Notes under the pieces: model-generated
What the model was told of the DNA's origin: nothing
Seen by the model: the letters and a program-made list of their open reading frames with translations, nothing else
Database searches by the model: none
Origin: Akebia trifoliata
Lineage: Eukaryota > Streptophyta > Magnoliopsida > Ranunculales > Lardizabalaceae
Direction of reading: 5' to 3'
Assembly: GCA_017979445.1 (NCBI GenBank)
Contig: CM030708.1
Span: 28,119,613 to 28,183,612 of the forward strand
Length of the DNA stretch: 64,000 nucleotides
Shown: positions 37,501-49,091 of the stretch, in pieces
Layout: the number at the start of each line of letters is the position of its first letter
Numbering within the stretch: the stretch's first letter is position 1
Made by a program: the position numbers and the translations under genes

Positions 37501-40500
37501 CATGGTTAATATTTTTTACCAAAAGTTCTTTTGGAAAATCAAAACAAATAATGCTACACAGATCAGGCTCAATAGTGAATAGTTCATCAAGATTCAAGAG
37601 AACACGATAGGGCAAGATGAGCAGATTTCAAAACAACAGTCAAGGGACAGAAGTATCACTTAATACTTCATGTCCAAGGATATTCAGACACATTAAACAA
37701 GTAATATTTTGCATTTAGCAAATATTTCTATGTATTATAACATTCTTTGTAATGTATAAACCAAACCTTTGGTGTCAATTGATCATAAGGATCAGCATGC
37801 TGCTCACATGCAATAAACTCTGACCAAAGAGAAGCACAGATAATGGTCCCAACAGCCATTAGCCACAAGAATATCTCTGAGGCATCCACAACCGGTTGAT
37901 TTGGAGAATACAACAGAAGCTCCACTATATTGAAAAGCATAGCGTCAGCAGATGTTTAGCAAAGCTTGTGGAAGACCAATAACCCACGTGTATGTCAAAA
38001 CCAAGTAAAACATTTAATAACTCCACATATGAACTCAATTACTAACCCTTCCCTCCAGCTTTCATTGCTTTTCTAATAGTCTCTCCTCCCGACTTAGGGA
38101 TCATCACAACAGGAATCTTAATGTTTAGAGAAGTATCATTGTCAGAACAAACCATTTTGTAAAGATCTGTAAAATAAAAATTGTGAGCAAAAGACAGATC
38201 AGAGATCCCACAAAGAGAAAAGAACTAATAGATAGCATTACAACTGAAGAAAACACTCCAAAATCCCTGGAAGGTAAGTACATAGATGCATAAAAAATGA
38301 GTACCTTCATTGTCATTTATCACCAGTAAGCCAGCTGCACCTCCTGCCTGTGCAACTTCTGCCTTATCTGTGAAGGCACAATCTCCACGCGTAGACAAGG
38401 CTATAGAATTTGATAACTGCAAAACAGACAGCTTGTTCAAAAACAAGAATTAAAAGTGAAGAGAACAACAAATTAAGAAAGAAATAGAGGATTAGAACTA
38501 TAGTGAAGCATGAGTGGTCCACATAAATCTGTGTAAAAGTCAGAATCTATGGTGGACCTCCTAATCAAACCTAAATTGCATATGCAATCTGAAGTGCTAT
38601 GTGACCAATGCAAACCAATCAAATTAAAAGGAAAAGTTTATAAGACTGCATTAGTAACAACTATACTTAGTCAAGTTGAATGTTGGGCGGTCAAGAAGCA
38701 TCATGTTAGCATGATGACGATGTTAAGATGGATGAGTAAAAAGACCAGGAAAGATAGAATTAGAAATGAAGCACATGAGAAAATGTAATAACTCCAATAG
38801 GCAATAAACTAAGAGAAAGGCAATAGAGATGGTTTGGGCACATACATGATAACTGAACGTTGATGTGAAAAACTGACCCTTAAGTGTCGCATATGTGTTA
38901 GCATGCAACAATTTATATTTATCCTAGTTTTCCTAAATCGTTGTTTATGGTTATATAATGAGTTTTGAGCATCATATCATGCTTTTTATATTATTTTACG
39001 ATACATCAATTTATCTTTTCAACGGATTTCATAGCGTTTCCATCATCATCAAGCCTTATCCCAAAACCTTGGAATCGGTCAATGTTTTTCCATAGTTTTT
39101 GAAATTTTTATTGTGATCCCATAAACTTCTATGACATGTTTCCAATTCCAAAGCGACCAAGGTCTAATCCAACATTGAAGTTAAAAACTTTGGCCACAAG
39201 GTAAGCTTCGAGATGTAACAATGTCATCACCAGAACATAGCAACTCAGTTTCATCAACTTTGTGAAGCATGATAAATTTAGCCAAGCAATCCTTACCAAA
39301 AAAAAACCAAGCAACTTCTAGGTAAAATAACAAATATGCACTTGAAACTTTGAGCAATGTCTCGTGATATGTACTAGAAAGATTGCACAAGCCCAATCTG
39401 ACAATGAGAAAATGACCTTTGAGGAAGAACTGGTACAACAATTTAAGGGATTTGCAAATGTAGCAGGCAGTTTAAGTGCGTTGTCAGCATTACTTGGCAA
39501 GGATGATCCAAATCTAGCGCTTAATCCAACTATGCTTTCACCTTCAACACCATTCACCCAGTTCTTCACCTTAACCTGAAAATTGAATTCAAATGTACAT
39601 ACAACTGTAAGAAAGCTAAAAACAATTTTAAGAATGCATAAAAATTAGGTAACATATAAATAACCTAATACATGTTTTTGTCTTAAGAAAATAAAATAAA
39701 ATAAATAAAAAACATATAAATTAAATTGAAAAAAAATATATGCACAAAATATAGTTCAGGCTTTCATGATGTTGCTCACAAAAATAACAATGGAAGCATC
39801 ACATAAATATATAAGTAGTGGAAAAGAAAATATATGAAAAGGGCATACTACAGAAAAATAAATTTTAACGAGTTACAATGGCAGGACTACAGCTGCATTC
39901 ACAATGAAATGACAAGTTGAAAAAGATTAGAACAACCATCCAAAAAGAATGATATAATTATCAGGGTTTGCCATTGTTTACTGGTTAGTTCAGGTTGTGG
40001 TGCAAAAACTAGAAGTTGGGGAAAGGAAATGTAGCGTTAAGGGGGCCTAACCATGCCGCGTTAAGGGTAGTATGTGGGCGTAAGTAGGCCGAGGCCAAGC
40101 AACCTGTAGCACTTTGACTCCTCACTCGGGGACCAACTGTTGCAGTCAAAATTCTATACCTCGAGCATAGATCAAATATCAACAGTCTCTTGAAGCTTCA
40201 TTAAATGAATGCTAGGTAAAGAGGTCCGTGTTCTCAAATCTTGTCGGACCTAACTGTCACTAATTTTTATTTGAACATCCGATAGGAAAGTTTATTCAAA
40301 AATCGACAACTGCAATTTCATGAATTTTTGGGAGATTATAATGTTATGGATGTCAAAAATACTTTGAGAATTTAGGTACATTAGAAATGATATTTTGGTC
40401 ACACTTGGTATAGCTGCAATTGAACGTAAATCACCGTAATCGAAAAGTTTTTCGGAATTCTACATTGCATAATTGCTTGGTAGCACCGCCAACAGGTGGG

Positions 40501-43384
40501 CCCAACCCTAAAACATAATGAAACAATGTAAACAAGAGAGGAAAAAGTCAATGAATTTTTGCTGAGAAAATTACTTCAAAAAACATCTTAGAACTCATTT
40601 CATGTTCTCTTTCTTTCTAACTTTTTTTTGTCTCTCTGTTACGATCTCACTGGTGTACCTACCTAGGTCATGGAAAGGGTTGTTGAAATCAAGGGGTCGA
40701 AGTGGAGTCATCTTGTGTGTTGGTTGGGATTGAAGGGAGAGTTATGAATTTAATCCCTCATCGATTGAGTGGACGTTCAAAGCCTGGGCTATAAAGACAA
40801 GTTTGACCCTATCTAGTATGACACATTTTAAAGTCGTGCGAGGTAAAACCCAATAGGGACAATATCATGTTGGGTAGACGTTCAGAGCTTGGGATATAAG
40901 GGGAAACCTTGACCCTATCTGGTATAACACGTTATAAAGTCGTGCGGGGTAAAACCTAATGTAGATGATACGACAATGGATGTAACCTAATAAAAATCAT
41001 TCAATAATGAATACCATACGATCCTCTAACCTAATAAACATTAGAAGAAAATCCATTTTCTTCAATTTTTTTCAAAAAACTCGTACCATTGAATTGGTGG
41101 ATACCAATCAAACCTCTAACCCTAGAAATCCTAGATCAAAAACAATTTTCTTTGATCCATATTTGGTAAAACCTTGATGATCTCACAACGGATTTTAAGG
41201 AAAGCCATAAAAAAAATCATTTAGGCCTAGGTGATGAGAAATCCTCATATTCACTATCATTTGGAAAACCTCATCTTCATCAAACGACCTCTCGAGCCAC
41301 TCTTGATACTTCGAAGATATGCAATAAAATTGAGGTGATCAAAAGATGGCCTTGGGAGATGGTATCGATCCTAATCCTAGTCCCCATCCTCCACTGTCAC
41401 ACCATTTAGGCAAAACCTTGAAATGTGATTGAACTTTCTATGACAATCAGTCATTCGATGGAAAAAAAAAATTGTATTATTAGTCCTTCCTTCATCTATC
41501 ATACCATAGGCTTACCTGTAGCTAATCTCCTCCAAGTCTGACACTTTCTCAAATTCTACCTTATTATCTTCTCCTCATGAGATTGCCAGTCTTCCTCCTT
41601 CCTATCCAAAATTTCAATTTTTTTCGATAAAACTGTCTTTTTCACCTCAATCCAACCAAAATACTATTTGTATTACTTTAGATGAATGGTTAAAATTTGT
41701 TTCTTAGCTATCAAATTAAGTTTTAAGATTTTATTTTCCTATAAATAGTTGGTTATGAGTACATGTAAGGAGGACTTTGATTGAGTAATAGTATCTTGAT
41801 AGCTTTTGAAGTTTTTCTAATATTGGTTAGTCTTGATGTTCCTTAGGGTTCACTTGCGCAGAGATTTTGATGGGTTATATCTTGATTCAACCACCATGAA
41901 AAACTAATTTTAGTCTTTTTACAGATTTTTATGGTTTTGCATCAAAACTAGTCTACTTCTCTTAGTAGCTATTGCTTTCTCCAACATCACATACTTTTAA
42001 TGGACTGAATCTGAACAAACTGATGCACTCCGAAGGTAATGAAGCTTGCAAGGATGGCCCATGTTCAAAGTTGCATAATATCTAAAATAGCACTCGCATC
42101 TTTTGGCATTTTCAAAAATAGATAATTGAAACAAAACACAATGAAGAGTTTGGACTGAATAATGATCAGCGTTCATATTAGGATGTTGTAAAATTTTACA
42201 TCTGCTGCCAACCCAATGTTAACCTCCTCCTATAGACAGTTTTGGAACTGACAATGTAGTGTGAAAGAAAACATAGACAGTTTTGACTATAACTATCTAT
42301 CACAAATTATGTATCTTCTTTGCACTAAAGAGCAATTTATGAGTTAGTGCTTATACATGGAAAACTCCAAGATAAGAATGCCACAATTATCGGGACAAAA
42401 CTTCATCGTCGCCGTCCTCTTCTATTCCTTAGCCCAATAGTGAGGTCATCAACATGAATCATATTTTATTATTCAAGTCTATCTTGAGACACATTCAACC
42501 AAGGCATGTACATATCTTTCTTGGGACCTCCATCAACACCATTTTTGGCTTTCCAATCACACTTTTACAACCCCAAACCTGCACAAAAATGCCTTTTTCC
42601 ACTGGTTCTATCATTGGTCTTAGTTGCACTGAAGCCAAAACATCTCTAGAAGCTTCTCCATCCTTTTCACCATATCAATTAGAATCACAAACAATAACAA
42701 ATAGAGGATAGGACTACATAGAGCTCTTAATAAAAGTGAACCCGCCTCCTCTAGAGAGAAAACCTATTTTCCATGATGCTAATCTCCTTCCAAATAAAGC
42801 CTTTCGATCTGTTCTCAAACCCCATAGATAATCCCAGATAAAAGGCTAGACAGACTCCCCCACATTGCAACCCAAGTTCTCTGCTCTCAACCCTAATTTT
42901 TCCAACTCTCCAACACCAAACATCTTGATCTAGGAAATGTTAATGCAAAGTCCCAAAACCACCTCAAAACTCTTAAAACAAACCTAAGATATTCCTCAAT
43001 TTCAATATCTTAATGAGGATTCAATGTTTCTCTCCTTCTTTAATTCGGGATTTTCAGACTCTACATGCTTAATTCAAGCTTCAATTTTGTAAATCAGATC
43101 CACATTCAAACATAATCCAAAAGCAAAAAACCTAGATCCGAAACCAAATACGTAACAAAAACCGTAAAATTAAACACAATTCGAAAATCATCAACATTAA
43201 TTACAATTTCAAATTAATCCGATTCGCATACCAGCTGAAATTTATTGTTGCAGAAAGGAGACTTCGGAGCGGAATCATCATCACGAGAGACATCATCAGC
43301 GATCGCAAAGGAGAGAAAATTTACAAAGAGGAATAGATGAACAAGGACGAAGAAGAGACGACGAGTCCTTGCAGAAGACGCCAT
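28071..43384 (-). CDS. SPPL: Signal peptide peptidase-like aspartic protease with PA domain
   Basis: Fourteen coding exons are 43384-43232, 39575-39417, 38416-38305, 38166-38047, 37924-37767, 35673-35494, 34034-34000, 33888-33732, 32201-32148, 32072-31980, 29849-29707, 29186-29116, 28362-28279 and 28171-28071. All junctions are GT-AG and keep frame, giving 539 residues. A signal peptide (about 1-29) is followed by a protease-associated domain (about 60-190, with [19 protein letters not shown]) and the multi-pass peptidase region. The catalytic motifs are present: YD at 388-389, GFGD ending at Asp442, and QPAL at 495-498. Such proteases cleave type II membrane proteins within the bilayer of endomembranes. 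Length and layout fit the plant SPPL3/4/5 group; which member is not resolved. The first intron is 3.66 kb. The introns contain a Helitron, LINE fragments and a SINE. Confidence 0.95.
29541..29645 (+). repeat. tRNA-derived SINE, family B, in an SPPL intron
   Basis: It starts aggtgccaactagctaagtt, containing a good RNA polymerase III A-box (tagctaagttgg), and has a B-box gggttcaaaatcc about 50 bp later. It ends near ccttcaccaactc. Confidence 0.65.
30640..30755 (-). repeat. tRNA-derived SINE, family B, in an SPPL intron
   Basis: Read on the minus strand from 30,755 it begins aggtgccgactagcttagtt and has gacctgggttaaag as a decayed B-box, ending tgccttcacc. It matches the copy at 29,541. Confidence 0.65.
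32360..32560 (-). mobile_element. Short LINE 3' tail in an SPPL intron
   Basis: On the minus strand it reads [18 protein letters not shown], equivalent to the 3' ends of the LINEs at 11,190 and 18,690, followed by an AT-rich tail at the left end. It is a 5'-truncated copy with no coding potential. Confidence 0.65.
33106..33250. repeat. Degenerate imperfect repeats in an SPPL intron
   Basis: Several loosely repeated segments share gtgccc, ccaagcc and aacaatg elements, which makes this intron patch GC-richer than its surroundings. No origin was recognised. Confidence 0.35.
34459..34504. repeat. (CT)n plus poly-T simple repeat
   Basis: About 13 CT dinucleotides are followed by about 20 T. It lies in an SPPL intron just before a LINE remnant. 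Confidence 0.9.
34540..34850 (-). mobile_element. LINE 3' remnant in an SPPL intron
   Basis: The minus strand encodes the C-terminal LINE block with a [12 protein letters not shown] motif near 34,800-34,760. The left end is the T-rich complement of a poly-A tail (34,540-34,548). It is decayed. Confidence 0.65.
36632..36949 (+). mobile_element. Non-autonomous Helitron in an SPPL intron
   Basis: The 5' end reads TCTATATAATAAAAC after an A. The 3' end has the hairpin gcccgtg-ccta-cacgggc (36922-36939), then aattCTAGT ending at 36949. A TC start, a subterminal hairpin about 10 bp from the end and a CTRRT terminus are the Helitron hallmarks. The 318-bp element has no coding capacity. The right-flanking base is A rather than the usual T. 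Confidence 0.82.
36951..37000. repeat. (TACA)n and (TG)n simple repeats
   Basis: Tetranucleotide catacatacata repeats are followed by about seven TG units, directly next to the 3' end of the Helitron. Growth of simple repeats beside Helitron ends has been reported in other genomes. Confidence 0.85.
38560..38860 (+). mobile_element. RTE-type LINE fragment in an SPPL intron
   Basis: The forward frame reads [20 protein letters not shown], then [12 protein letters not shown] and [20 protein letters not shown], the conserved end of the reverse-transcriptase domain of plant RTE-like LINEs. A later frame has a degraded WFGH-type motif. It is a different LINE clade from the L1-type remnants elsewhere in the window. 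Confidence 0.75.
39576..43231. other. First intron of the SPPL gene
   Basis: This 3,656-bp intron carries the repeated segment described at 40,640-40,990. The remaining sequence shows no gene; the open frame at 42,454-42,711 has no recognisable domain. Confidence 0.6.
40640..40990. repeat. Dispersed-type repeat with an internal direct duplication
   Basis: A segment with acgttcaaagcctgggctat followed by aagtttgaccctatctagta and aaagtcgtgcgaggtaaaac (about 40,769-40,850) recurs at about 40,873-40,955 as acgttcagagcttgggatat and so on. The text resembles repeats seen scattered in plant genomes, but its class is not clear. Confidence 0.55.
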
Positions 43385-43640
43385 GGACGCAAAGATCGAG
43401 AGATAGTTAGAGAGAGGTTCTTTTGTGATTTTTTCTTCGCGAATTCTGTGAATCCCGCGCGAATGCGGTAAGGCTCTTTTTCTCTTTTACCGCATCGACG
43501 GAGAATGAAGGAACCGCTGATTGTCTTTTATGCTTTTTGAGCAATAACAAACGATATGGAATTTTGGATGGCGTCCTCTAATTAATCTCAGTAGAGACTA
43601 AAGAAAGGATTTAGAATTGAGTAATAATTTTCTGCCTCCC
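43385..43640 (-). promoter_or_regulatory. SPPL upstream region
   Basis: This holds the probable promoter and 5' UTR of the minus-strand protease gene. No clear TATA box can be assigned. Confidence 0.35.
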
Positions 43641-43779
43641 CCACGTGGCATACTCAAAATACTCGCTCATGATGTGGCATGTTCTCTAACCATAGATCTT
43701 TTGCCTCGAGATACTTATTAAAAAATATTTGGTTCTAGCACATGCCGCGTCAGGAGAGTATTTTCAGTATACCACGACT
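43641..43779. repeat. Short palindrome of the conserved-core family
   Basis: The left arm cacgtggcatactcaaaata pairs with the right arm tattttcagtataccacg. Within it are aaccatagatcttttgcctc and cgagatac. The inner arm atactcaaaatactc is peculiar to this copy. Confidence 0.75.
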
Positions 43780-44689
43780 CTTTAGAATTACATACAAAAC
43801 CCTCCACGTTGTGGTGAATACATGAGATACCCCTGTGTTTTCAAAATGATTATCTGCCCTTTGAAATCGGTCTTTTCTCGTAGACTTAATAAATCGACCT
43901 CGTTTTCTTCCCTCTAAGGTTTTTTTTTGTTTTTTTTTTTATTTAAAAAAACTTGATTTTTTCTTTCCAAAACTGGTCTGTTGTTAGTCACAACAAAAAA
44001 AAATTTGCTAAACAAAACCTGGGTTTTTCTGCAAATGATTAGGGGAAATTATTTAAAGGACCCTGACGAAGGGATTTCTTCTTTAAAAAGTCCTTGAATT
44101 TTGGACTGTAGCTCAATAGTCCATTTAGTAAACTTTTTATTTCTTTATGGTCTCTCATTGTTGTTGAGGTCGACATTTTTTTTTTTTTGTTGAAATCGAC
44201 AAATTTTCAAAAATATTAAACTCAACAATAAAAATCGATGCACTCAACATTGGTAAAACACACTCGATTTTATTTTTCGAATATTTTCGACTAAAATACA
44301 TGGAAAGATCAACTAAAAACTTGGCATAACAACTTGTCTAGATGATTTCAAACCAAAAGAATCATTCTTGATTGATTTTCATCAAAAACCAATTTTTTTT
44401 TCATGAAAACGACGAGTTCAAAAAGTAAGGGCACATTCAACGTTTCAATCATGGGAAATATGGAGAGTGAGGTTGAAGGACTGATTAGAAAGAAAAGTTT
44501 TATTATGTGGACAGTTAAGAGAAGGCTTCAAACTTGAAGGCTAATTAGAAAGAAATCCCTCTGCTATGATCCTTTAAGTAATTTTCCAAATAATTAAAGT
44601 AAAGATGATTTTTGCGGGAACAACCAATGGTGGTTTGGTTGGAGATAAATCTAAAGAGTCATGATAAACTAACACGTTAAAACCAATGC

Positions 44690-44785
44690 AGTGATGACGT
44701 GACATGTGCACAGAACTATGGATCTCATTCTTCGAGATACATGAGAAAAAAAGAAGATTTGTGGTCTTGCGCACATGCCATGTCA
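44690..44785. repeat. Short palindrome of the conserved-core family
   Basis: The left arm tgacgtgacatgtgc pairs with the right arm gcacatgccatgtcaa. The core has aactatggatctc and ttcgagatacatgag. Confidence 0.7.
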
Positions 44786-44855
44786 ACCAAATCAATTTAT
44801 TATTAGTAAAATCTAAATCTGCATATGTAAAAATGTGTACTAAAATAATGAGTCG

Positions 44856-44976
44856 GGGTAAATTGACACAGTTGATGTGGCAGTACACGCAATCATAGAT
44901 CTTTTTTTTCGAGATACACAATGAAAAAGAGCTAGGGTTTTGTGCACTCACCACATCAACTGCGTCAATTTTAGCC
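44856..44976. repeat. Short palindrome of the conserved-core family
   Basis: The left arm aaattgacacagttgatgtg pairs with the right arm cacatcaactgcgtcaattt. The core is aatcatagatcttttttttc then gagatacacaatg. The outer arms differ from those of the neighbour only 70 bp away. Confidence 0.8.
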
Positions 44977-46179
44977 AGTCAAGTTATCATTAGTCTAAAA
45001 TAATAATTAAATCAACGATTCAAGTCTTCTCAACTTTAGGTCAATTCATTGTACATAAAACCCTTATGAAAGCAAGCATAGAATTACAAATAAGGAGTAA
45101 TAAGAGGTAGGTTCAAATGTTGTTTTATTTTTGTGGCTCAATATATTTTAAATAAAAAATGGAATTTAACCAAATTAACATAAATTAATTTGTTCTACAA
45201 ATAAATATATAAAAATTTAAGTAAATTAAAATTATACTTGTGCTCGAAGTGTTCCAAAGCAAGCATAGTATACTCTATAACATTAAATTTTATACATAAA
45301 TAACATTAAAAACAATTCTTTAAAAGACAAAATAAGTCTTAAAGTGATATATCATATAACTTCATGTCCAAATACATTAAATATATTTTGTATGAGCTTG
45401 GTTTCTCTCTCTACTGTTTTATTTTGTATAAATCAAATCATTTATCTCTTTACCTCTGTCATTGTTGATTATTTCCATGTGAATCGAACAAAAATGAAAT
45501 AAGAAAAAATATGTGTCTCCATTTATTAAATGGATAGATAAGCAATAGAGCACCATTTTCCTTTTTAGCTTGCGAAGTATGAAACAAAGAGAAACATTTT
45601 CCTTATTAATTTAGTAAGATTTTAATTCTTACTAAGGGTCGTTTTGTTCAAATGGATTACCACATTAGCGATTCAATACAAATTATTTTATCTCGTCTTC
45701 ATTACAAAAAGGGGAAGTCGAACCTTCTTGCATTTTGCATTGAGTAAACATAATATTATCACTTTTACAGGGGTAGTACTAATTTTTATTTTTATTTTAT
45801 TTGCAAAAATGTCACTGTAAAATATAAACACACCTTACCTTTATGAATTTATATTAAATGAAAACAAAGTTTTTTTTTTTTTTTTTTTTAAGATTGTGGA
45901 GATTGCTAATGTCCTGAACATTAGCATTCTTTGTGATGTGGATTAGGTTCTAACATCTCAACCAAGGGTCATGTAACTTAAGGGCACACAATGTGATAAA
46001 TACACTCCAAATTTTGAATTTTGTGCTGAAAATACCTTCATATGCTTATTTCGAAGTTGAATTTATTGCACTTTAACGTGTGTCTTTCATGGTTTTAAAT
46101 CTCATCCAAGTTGTCTCGGTATCGTCCATCAACAAGAAGAGTTGACAAGTTCGTGTTAAGGGATTTTTTTTAAGAATAC

Positions 46180-46382
46180 TGATTTTCTAACTTAACTAAT
46201 AACTAAAAAACTCACTGACAAAACATGTGCAAGAATCGTAGATTTTATCCCTCGAGGTATGTAATTGCACATATTTTTTGGGGATGTGCAATTGTGTATC
46301 CTGAGGGAAAACATCTATAGTTCTGACACATGCCACGCTAATGAGTTTTTGAGTAAGTTTGTCAAAATTGAGTTAGAAAATC
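46180..46382. repeat. Longest palindrome of the conserved-core family
   Basis: The arms extend about 100 bp. The ends tgattttctaactta and gagttagaaaatca pair, as do aaaaactcactgac and atgagttttt further in. The core reads atcgtagattttatccctcg and gtgtatcctgagggaaaac. Confidence 0.8.
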
Positions 46383-46663
46383 ATTACATTTTTATATAAA
46401 AAAATCGTCCAAGACAACTCAAATAATCCAGCTGTCTCATCTGAGACGACTCGATCTTGTTCATGCACGAGACAAGAAGTTAAAACAAGTTCTAAATCAC
46501 GTTTACAAAACAACTCGATAAAACACCAACCCAATACAGGAATTGATTGACCATGCCCCAGTCCAATAACAACTTGAGCCCGGTGGACTCATATCTTACC
46601 TGTGCAAATAATCGTGATGTCAAAGTCATCTTTTTTTTTGTTTTTTTCCATCTTTCTGATCGA

Positions 46664-46860
46664 GTTTTTTCGATTGAATAATGATGTTCTGACGTCTCCT
46701 CTGACATACGCCCCCTGACATGACATTAGATTCTTTTTCTTGGAATGCACAAGTGCATATATTTATAAAGATTTACAGTTGTGTGTCCCGGAGAAAAATC
46801 TACGACTCTAACCCATGCCACATCAGGGGGCGTCAGAAAATCACGACTCTTTTCGATTGG
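46664..46860. repeat. Short palindrome of the conserved-core family
   Basis: The copy-specific arms ttttttcgattg and cgccccctgacatg on the left pair with catcagggggcgtcagaa and cttttcgattgg on the right. The core has ttgtgtgtcccggagaaaaa and tctacgactct. Confidence 0.75.
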
Positions 46861-47209
46861 ACTCAATCGAGTTTGACACAACCCGTCAGCTCGACTTGTT
46901 CCGTTTCGAAAAAACGTGTTATTCAGTAATAAAACAAATACTTAAGGGTAAAAAAGGAAATTAAATAGAGAGTTGAGTGGAAACCACCAACTCTCTCGTC
47001 GTTCTTATCTCAAATTCTTGTCTGTATAGATTGTATTTTTGTTCTATTTCTAAAGACGCGGCACGCCGTAGGTGCTGCCACGGATTCCGTCTCAGAAACT
47101 ACATCCAGACCGCCCATAAATAACCATCTTCACCTCCTCAATCTCTCCACCATTAAACTTCAAAGTCTCTCTCTATCTCAACCCTAAACATAACCAAACA
47201 TCAGAAGTG
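46861..47209 (+). promoter_or_regulatory. Upstream region of the cystatin gene
   Basis: A TATA-like cataaataa lies at 47114-47122, about 90 bp before the ATG. The intervening leader contains tctctctctatctc. No other gene is seen. Confidence 0.5.
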
Positions 47210-47653
47210 ATGGCACGATCAGTAATTTTATTAAAATGTTCTTCAATTTTAGTCATTTTGATGTACTTGTTCGTGTGTTCTTCTTCGGCTTCGTTCGCAA
47301 GTGGTGTTGAATTGGGAGGGAAAGGAAGGAAGGTAGGAGGTAGGATTGAAATCGAAGACGTTAAAACGAACAAAGAAGTTCAAGAACTTGGAAAATTTTC
47401 TGTGGAGGAGTTTAATCGAGAGAAGGAAAAAGAGGATGGAAGCAATGGCACTGTTGTATTTTCGGAGGTTGTTCGAGGGCAGAGTCAAGTGGTTTCAGGG
47501 ATCAAATACTACCTCGAGATTGCTGCAGCAGATGGTGAGATTGACAAGATGTTTGATGCAGTTGTCGTGGTGAAACCATGGGTTCGAAAATCTAAACAAC
47601 TAATCTCTTTCGCTCCTTCTAGTAAGAGGGGTTTGGGAGTGAGGAAGTTGTAA
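47210..47653 (+). CDS. Phytocystatin (cysteine protease inhibitor)
   Basis: This single-exon gene encodes 147 residues. Translation starts at the ATG at 47210; the in-frame GTG three bases before it is not a likely start. A signal peptide (about 1-30) implies entry into the secretory pathway. The three cystatin contact sites are visible: glycines at 43-44 (GGR), the QxVxG motif as QVVSG at 93-97, and the C-terminal PW at 123-124 (VVVKPWVRKSKQL). The plant-specific LARFAV-type helix is LGKFSVEEFN at 60-69. Cystatins block papain-like cysteine proteases by inserting these loops in the active-site cleft. The length, with no C-terminal legumain-inhibiting extension, fits the small single-domain class. 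An insertion rich in Glu, Lys and Asn separates the helix from the first hairpin. Confidence 0.93.
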   Translation: MARSVILLKCSSILVILMYLFVCSSSASFASGVELGGKGRKVGGRIEIEDVKTNKEVQELGKFSVEEFNREKEKEDGSNGTVVFSEVVRGQSQVVSGIKYYLEIAAADGEIDKMFDAVVVVKPWVRKSKQLISFAPSSKRGLGVRKL

Positions 47654-49091
47654 TTTGGGTAAGTGGGGTTGATATGTAGCGAAGTTTCTGTCACTTAAGC
47701 TGTGTTGTTTACGTGAATGTTTGTGTTTTTGATGTAACAGTGAAATTAGATAAATAAAGAGTTTGTTGGTAATCAACTTCTACTTATAGCACTCTAATCT
47801 AATGCTAACAATACTCTAATATATAATTGCATAAATAGATTCTCATTTTTTTTTTAATCTTCTTTTTATGATTGTTTAATTATAAAAAATGATATTTAAA
47901 ATTGTAGAGGATAAAAATTTTAGAATTTTGAACCGACTGATAGTGACGGTTGGGCAAGATCAGGCCAAATGATAAATATGAATAGAAGGGTATTTTTGAA
48001 AATGGGTAGCAAAGAAGAGACGATAAAATTGCAGGTATTTTGTATTCTTGATTTTTTTTTACAGGTCTTCAAGCGCTAGTGTCACGGCCGTGTTTTTTGA
48101 AAGTGAGGTCGTGTCATGCGACGCTTGCAATACAAGAGAACGGAGACAACACGAGATAAAGTTTGGAAGCAACTTTATTGATATAGTACGCAATTGCACG
48201 GAGTAACATGTTACAAAAGCAAATAGGGTGTGTTACAAACAATCAGTGATCTAGTACATGCGAAACGCCATATAGTTTGGGCGATGGCTCAATGTCAACG
48301 TGAGTGCAGACCAGGAATTGAACACAAAGATACTCTTCCTACAAAGAATACGGTAGGTCCTTCTTAGGTTTCCAGAATGAAACATCAAAAGTAGAGGTCA
48401 GTCATACTCTTTTATTCCAAAAATGTCACTAAACTAACAGATATGCCTTCGCACAAGATTAATGTAACTTCATATGTGAGCCTTACATGGATACTCCCGG
48501 ATGCCTCTGGGGCGAGCTACACCTAACTCTAAGTGTCATAGTGTATGACCTTCATACCTAAGCCCATATAATACCACACATACTTGATCCATAAAACACA
48601 ACCCATGGATGCTAGGTTTACATTCCACAAACCATACATTCGAGGTAAGTTGGGATCCTCGTGGGAGGCCAACAAGGTGGCTTGAGCTCAAGATATGTCC
48701 CTTATTCTTATTAGAGGGAGGCATTGATTTCTACTCTATTTTTCTTTAATATTAAAAAATCATTATCACAAATATTATATAGTTTTTCTTTTTTAATGTA
48801 AAAAACCACCCTCACACATTTGATCGACCAACATTTCATGACGAAATTTCTTACAAGTTATTTTTTTTACTTGTACTTTTTATATGCATTTCTAATAAAT
48901 ATTTATAGGGAAAAATACTAAAATTTTTTTTTTACTTTTAATTAATTATTAAAAAAGAAAGAAATTTTGGACATTATCATAACCAATTTAACACGCTGGC
49001 CTATCCAACAAGTTTTGAAGTCGTCAGACTATCTAGCATTTTCACGTTTTCTTACGTATTAACAAAAATGCCTATAGGTAGTACAAAAATA
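47654..49091. other. Cystatin 3' flank and unassigned sequence
   Basis: A GC-richer stretch at about 48,060-48,700 differs from the AT-rich surroundings and may be a transposon fragment, but I see no diagnostic terminus or coding domain. No gene is recognised. Confidence 0.4.

Larger units (their letters stand above)
43780..46179. other. Intergenic AT-rich region with repeats
   Basis: Two palindromes are listed separately. Bases about 45,601-45,700 match one end of the cttactaacttagtaag MITE family (ttaatttagtaagattttaa, tggattaccacattag). A poly-T run lies at 45,871-45,889. No gene is seen. Confidence 0.45.

Noticed and set aside
47207..47212. Upstream GTG as the cystatin start
   Set aside because: Plant nuclear genes start at ATG; the ATG at 47,210 follows directly and keeps the signal peptide.
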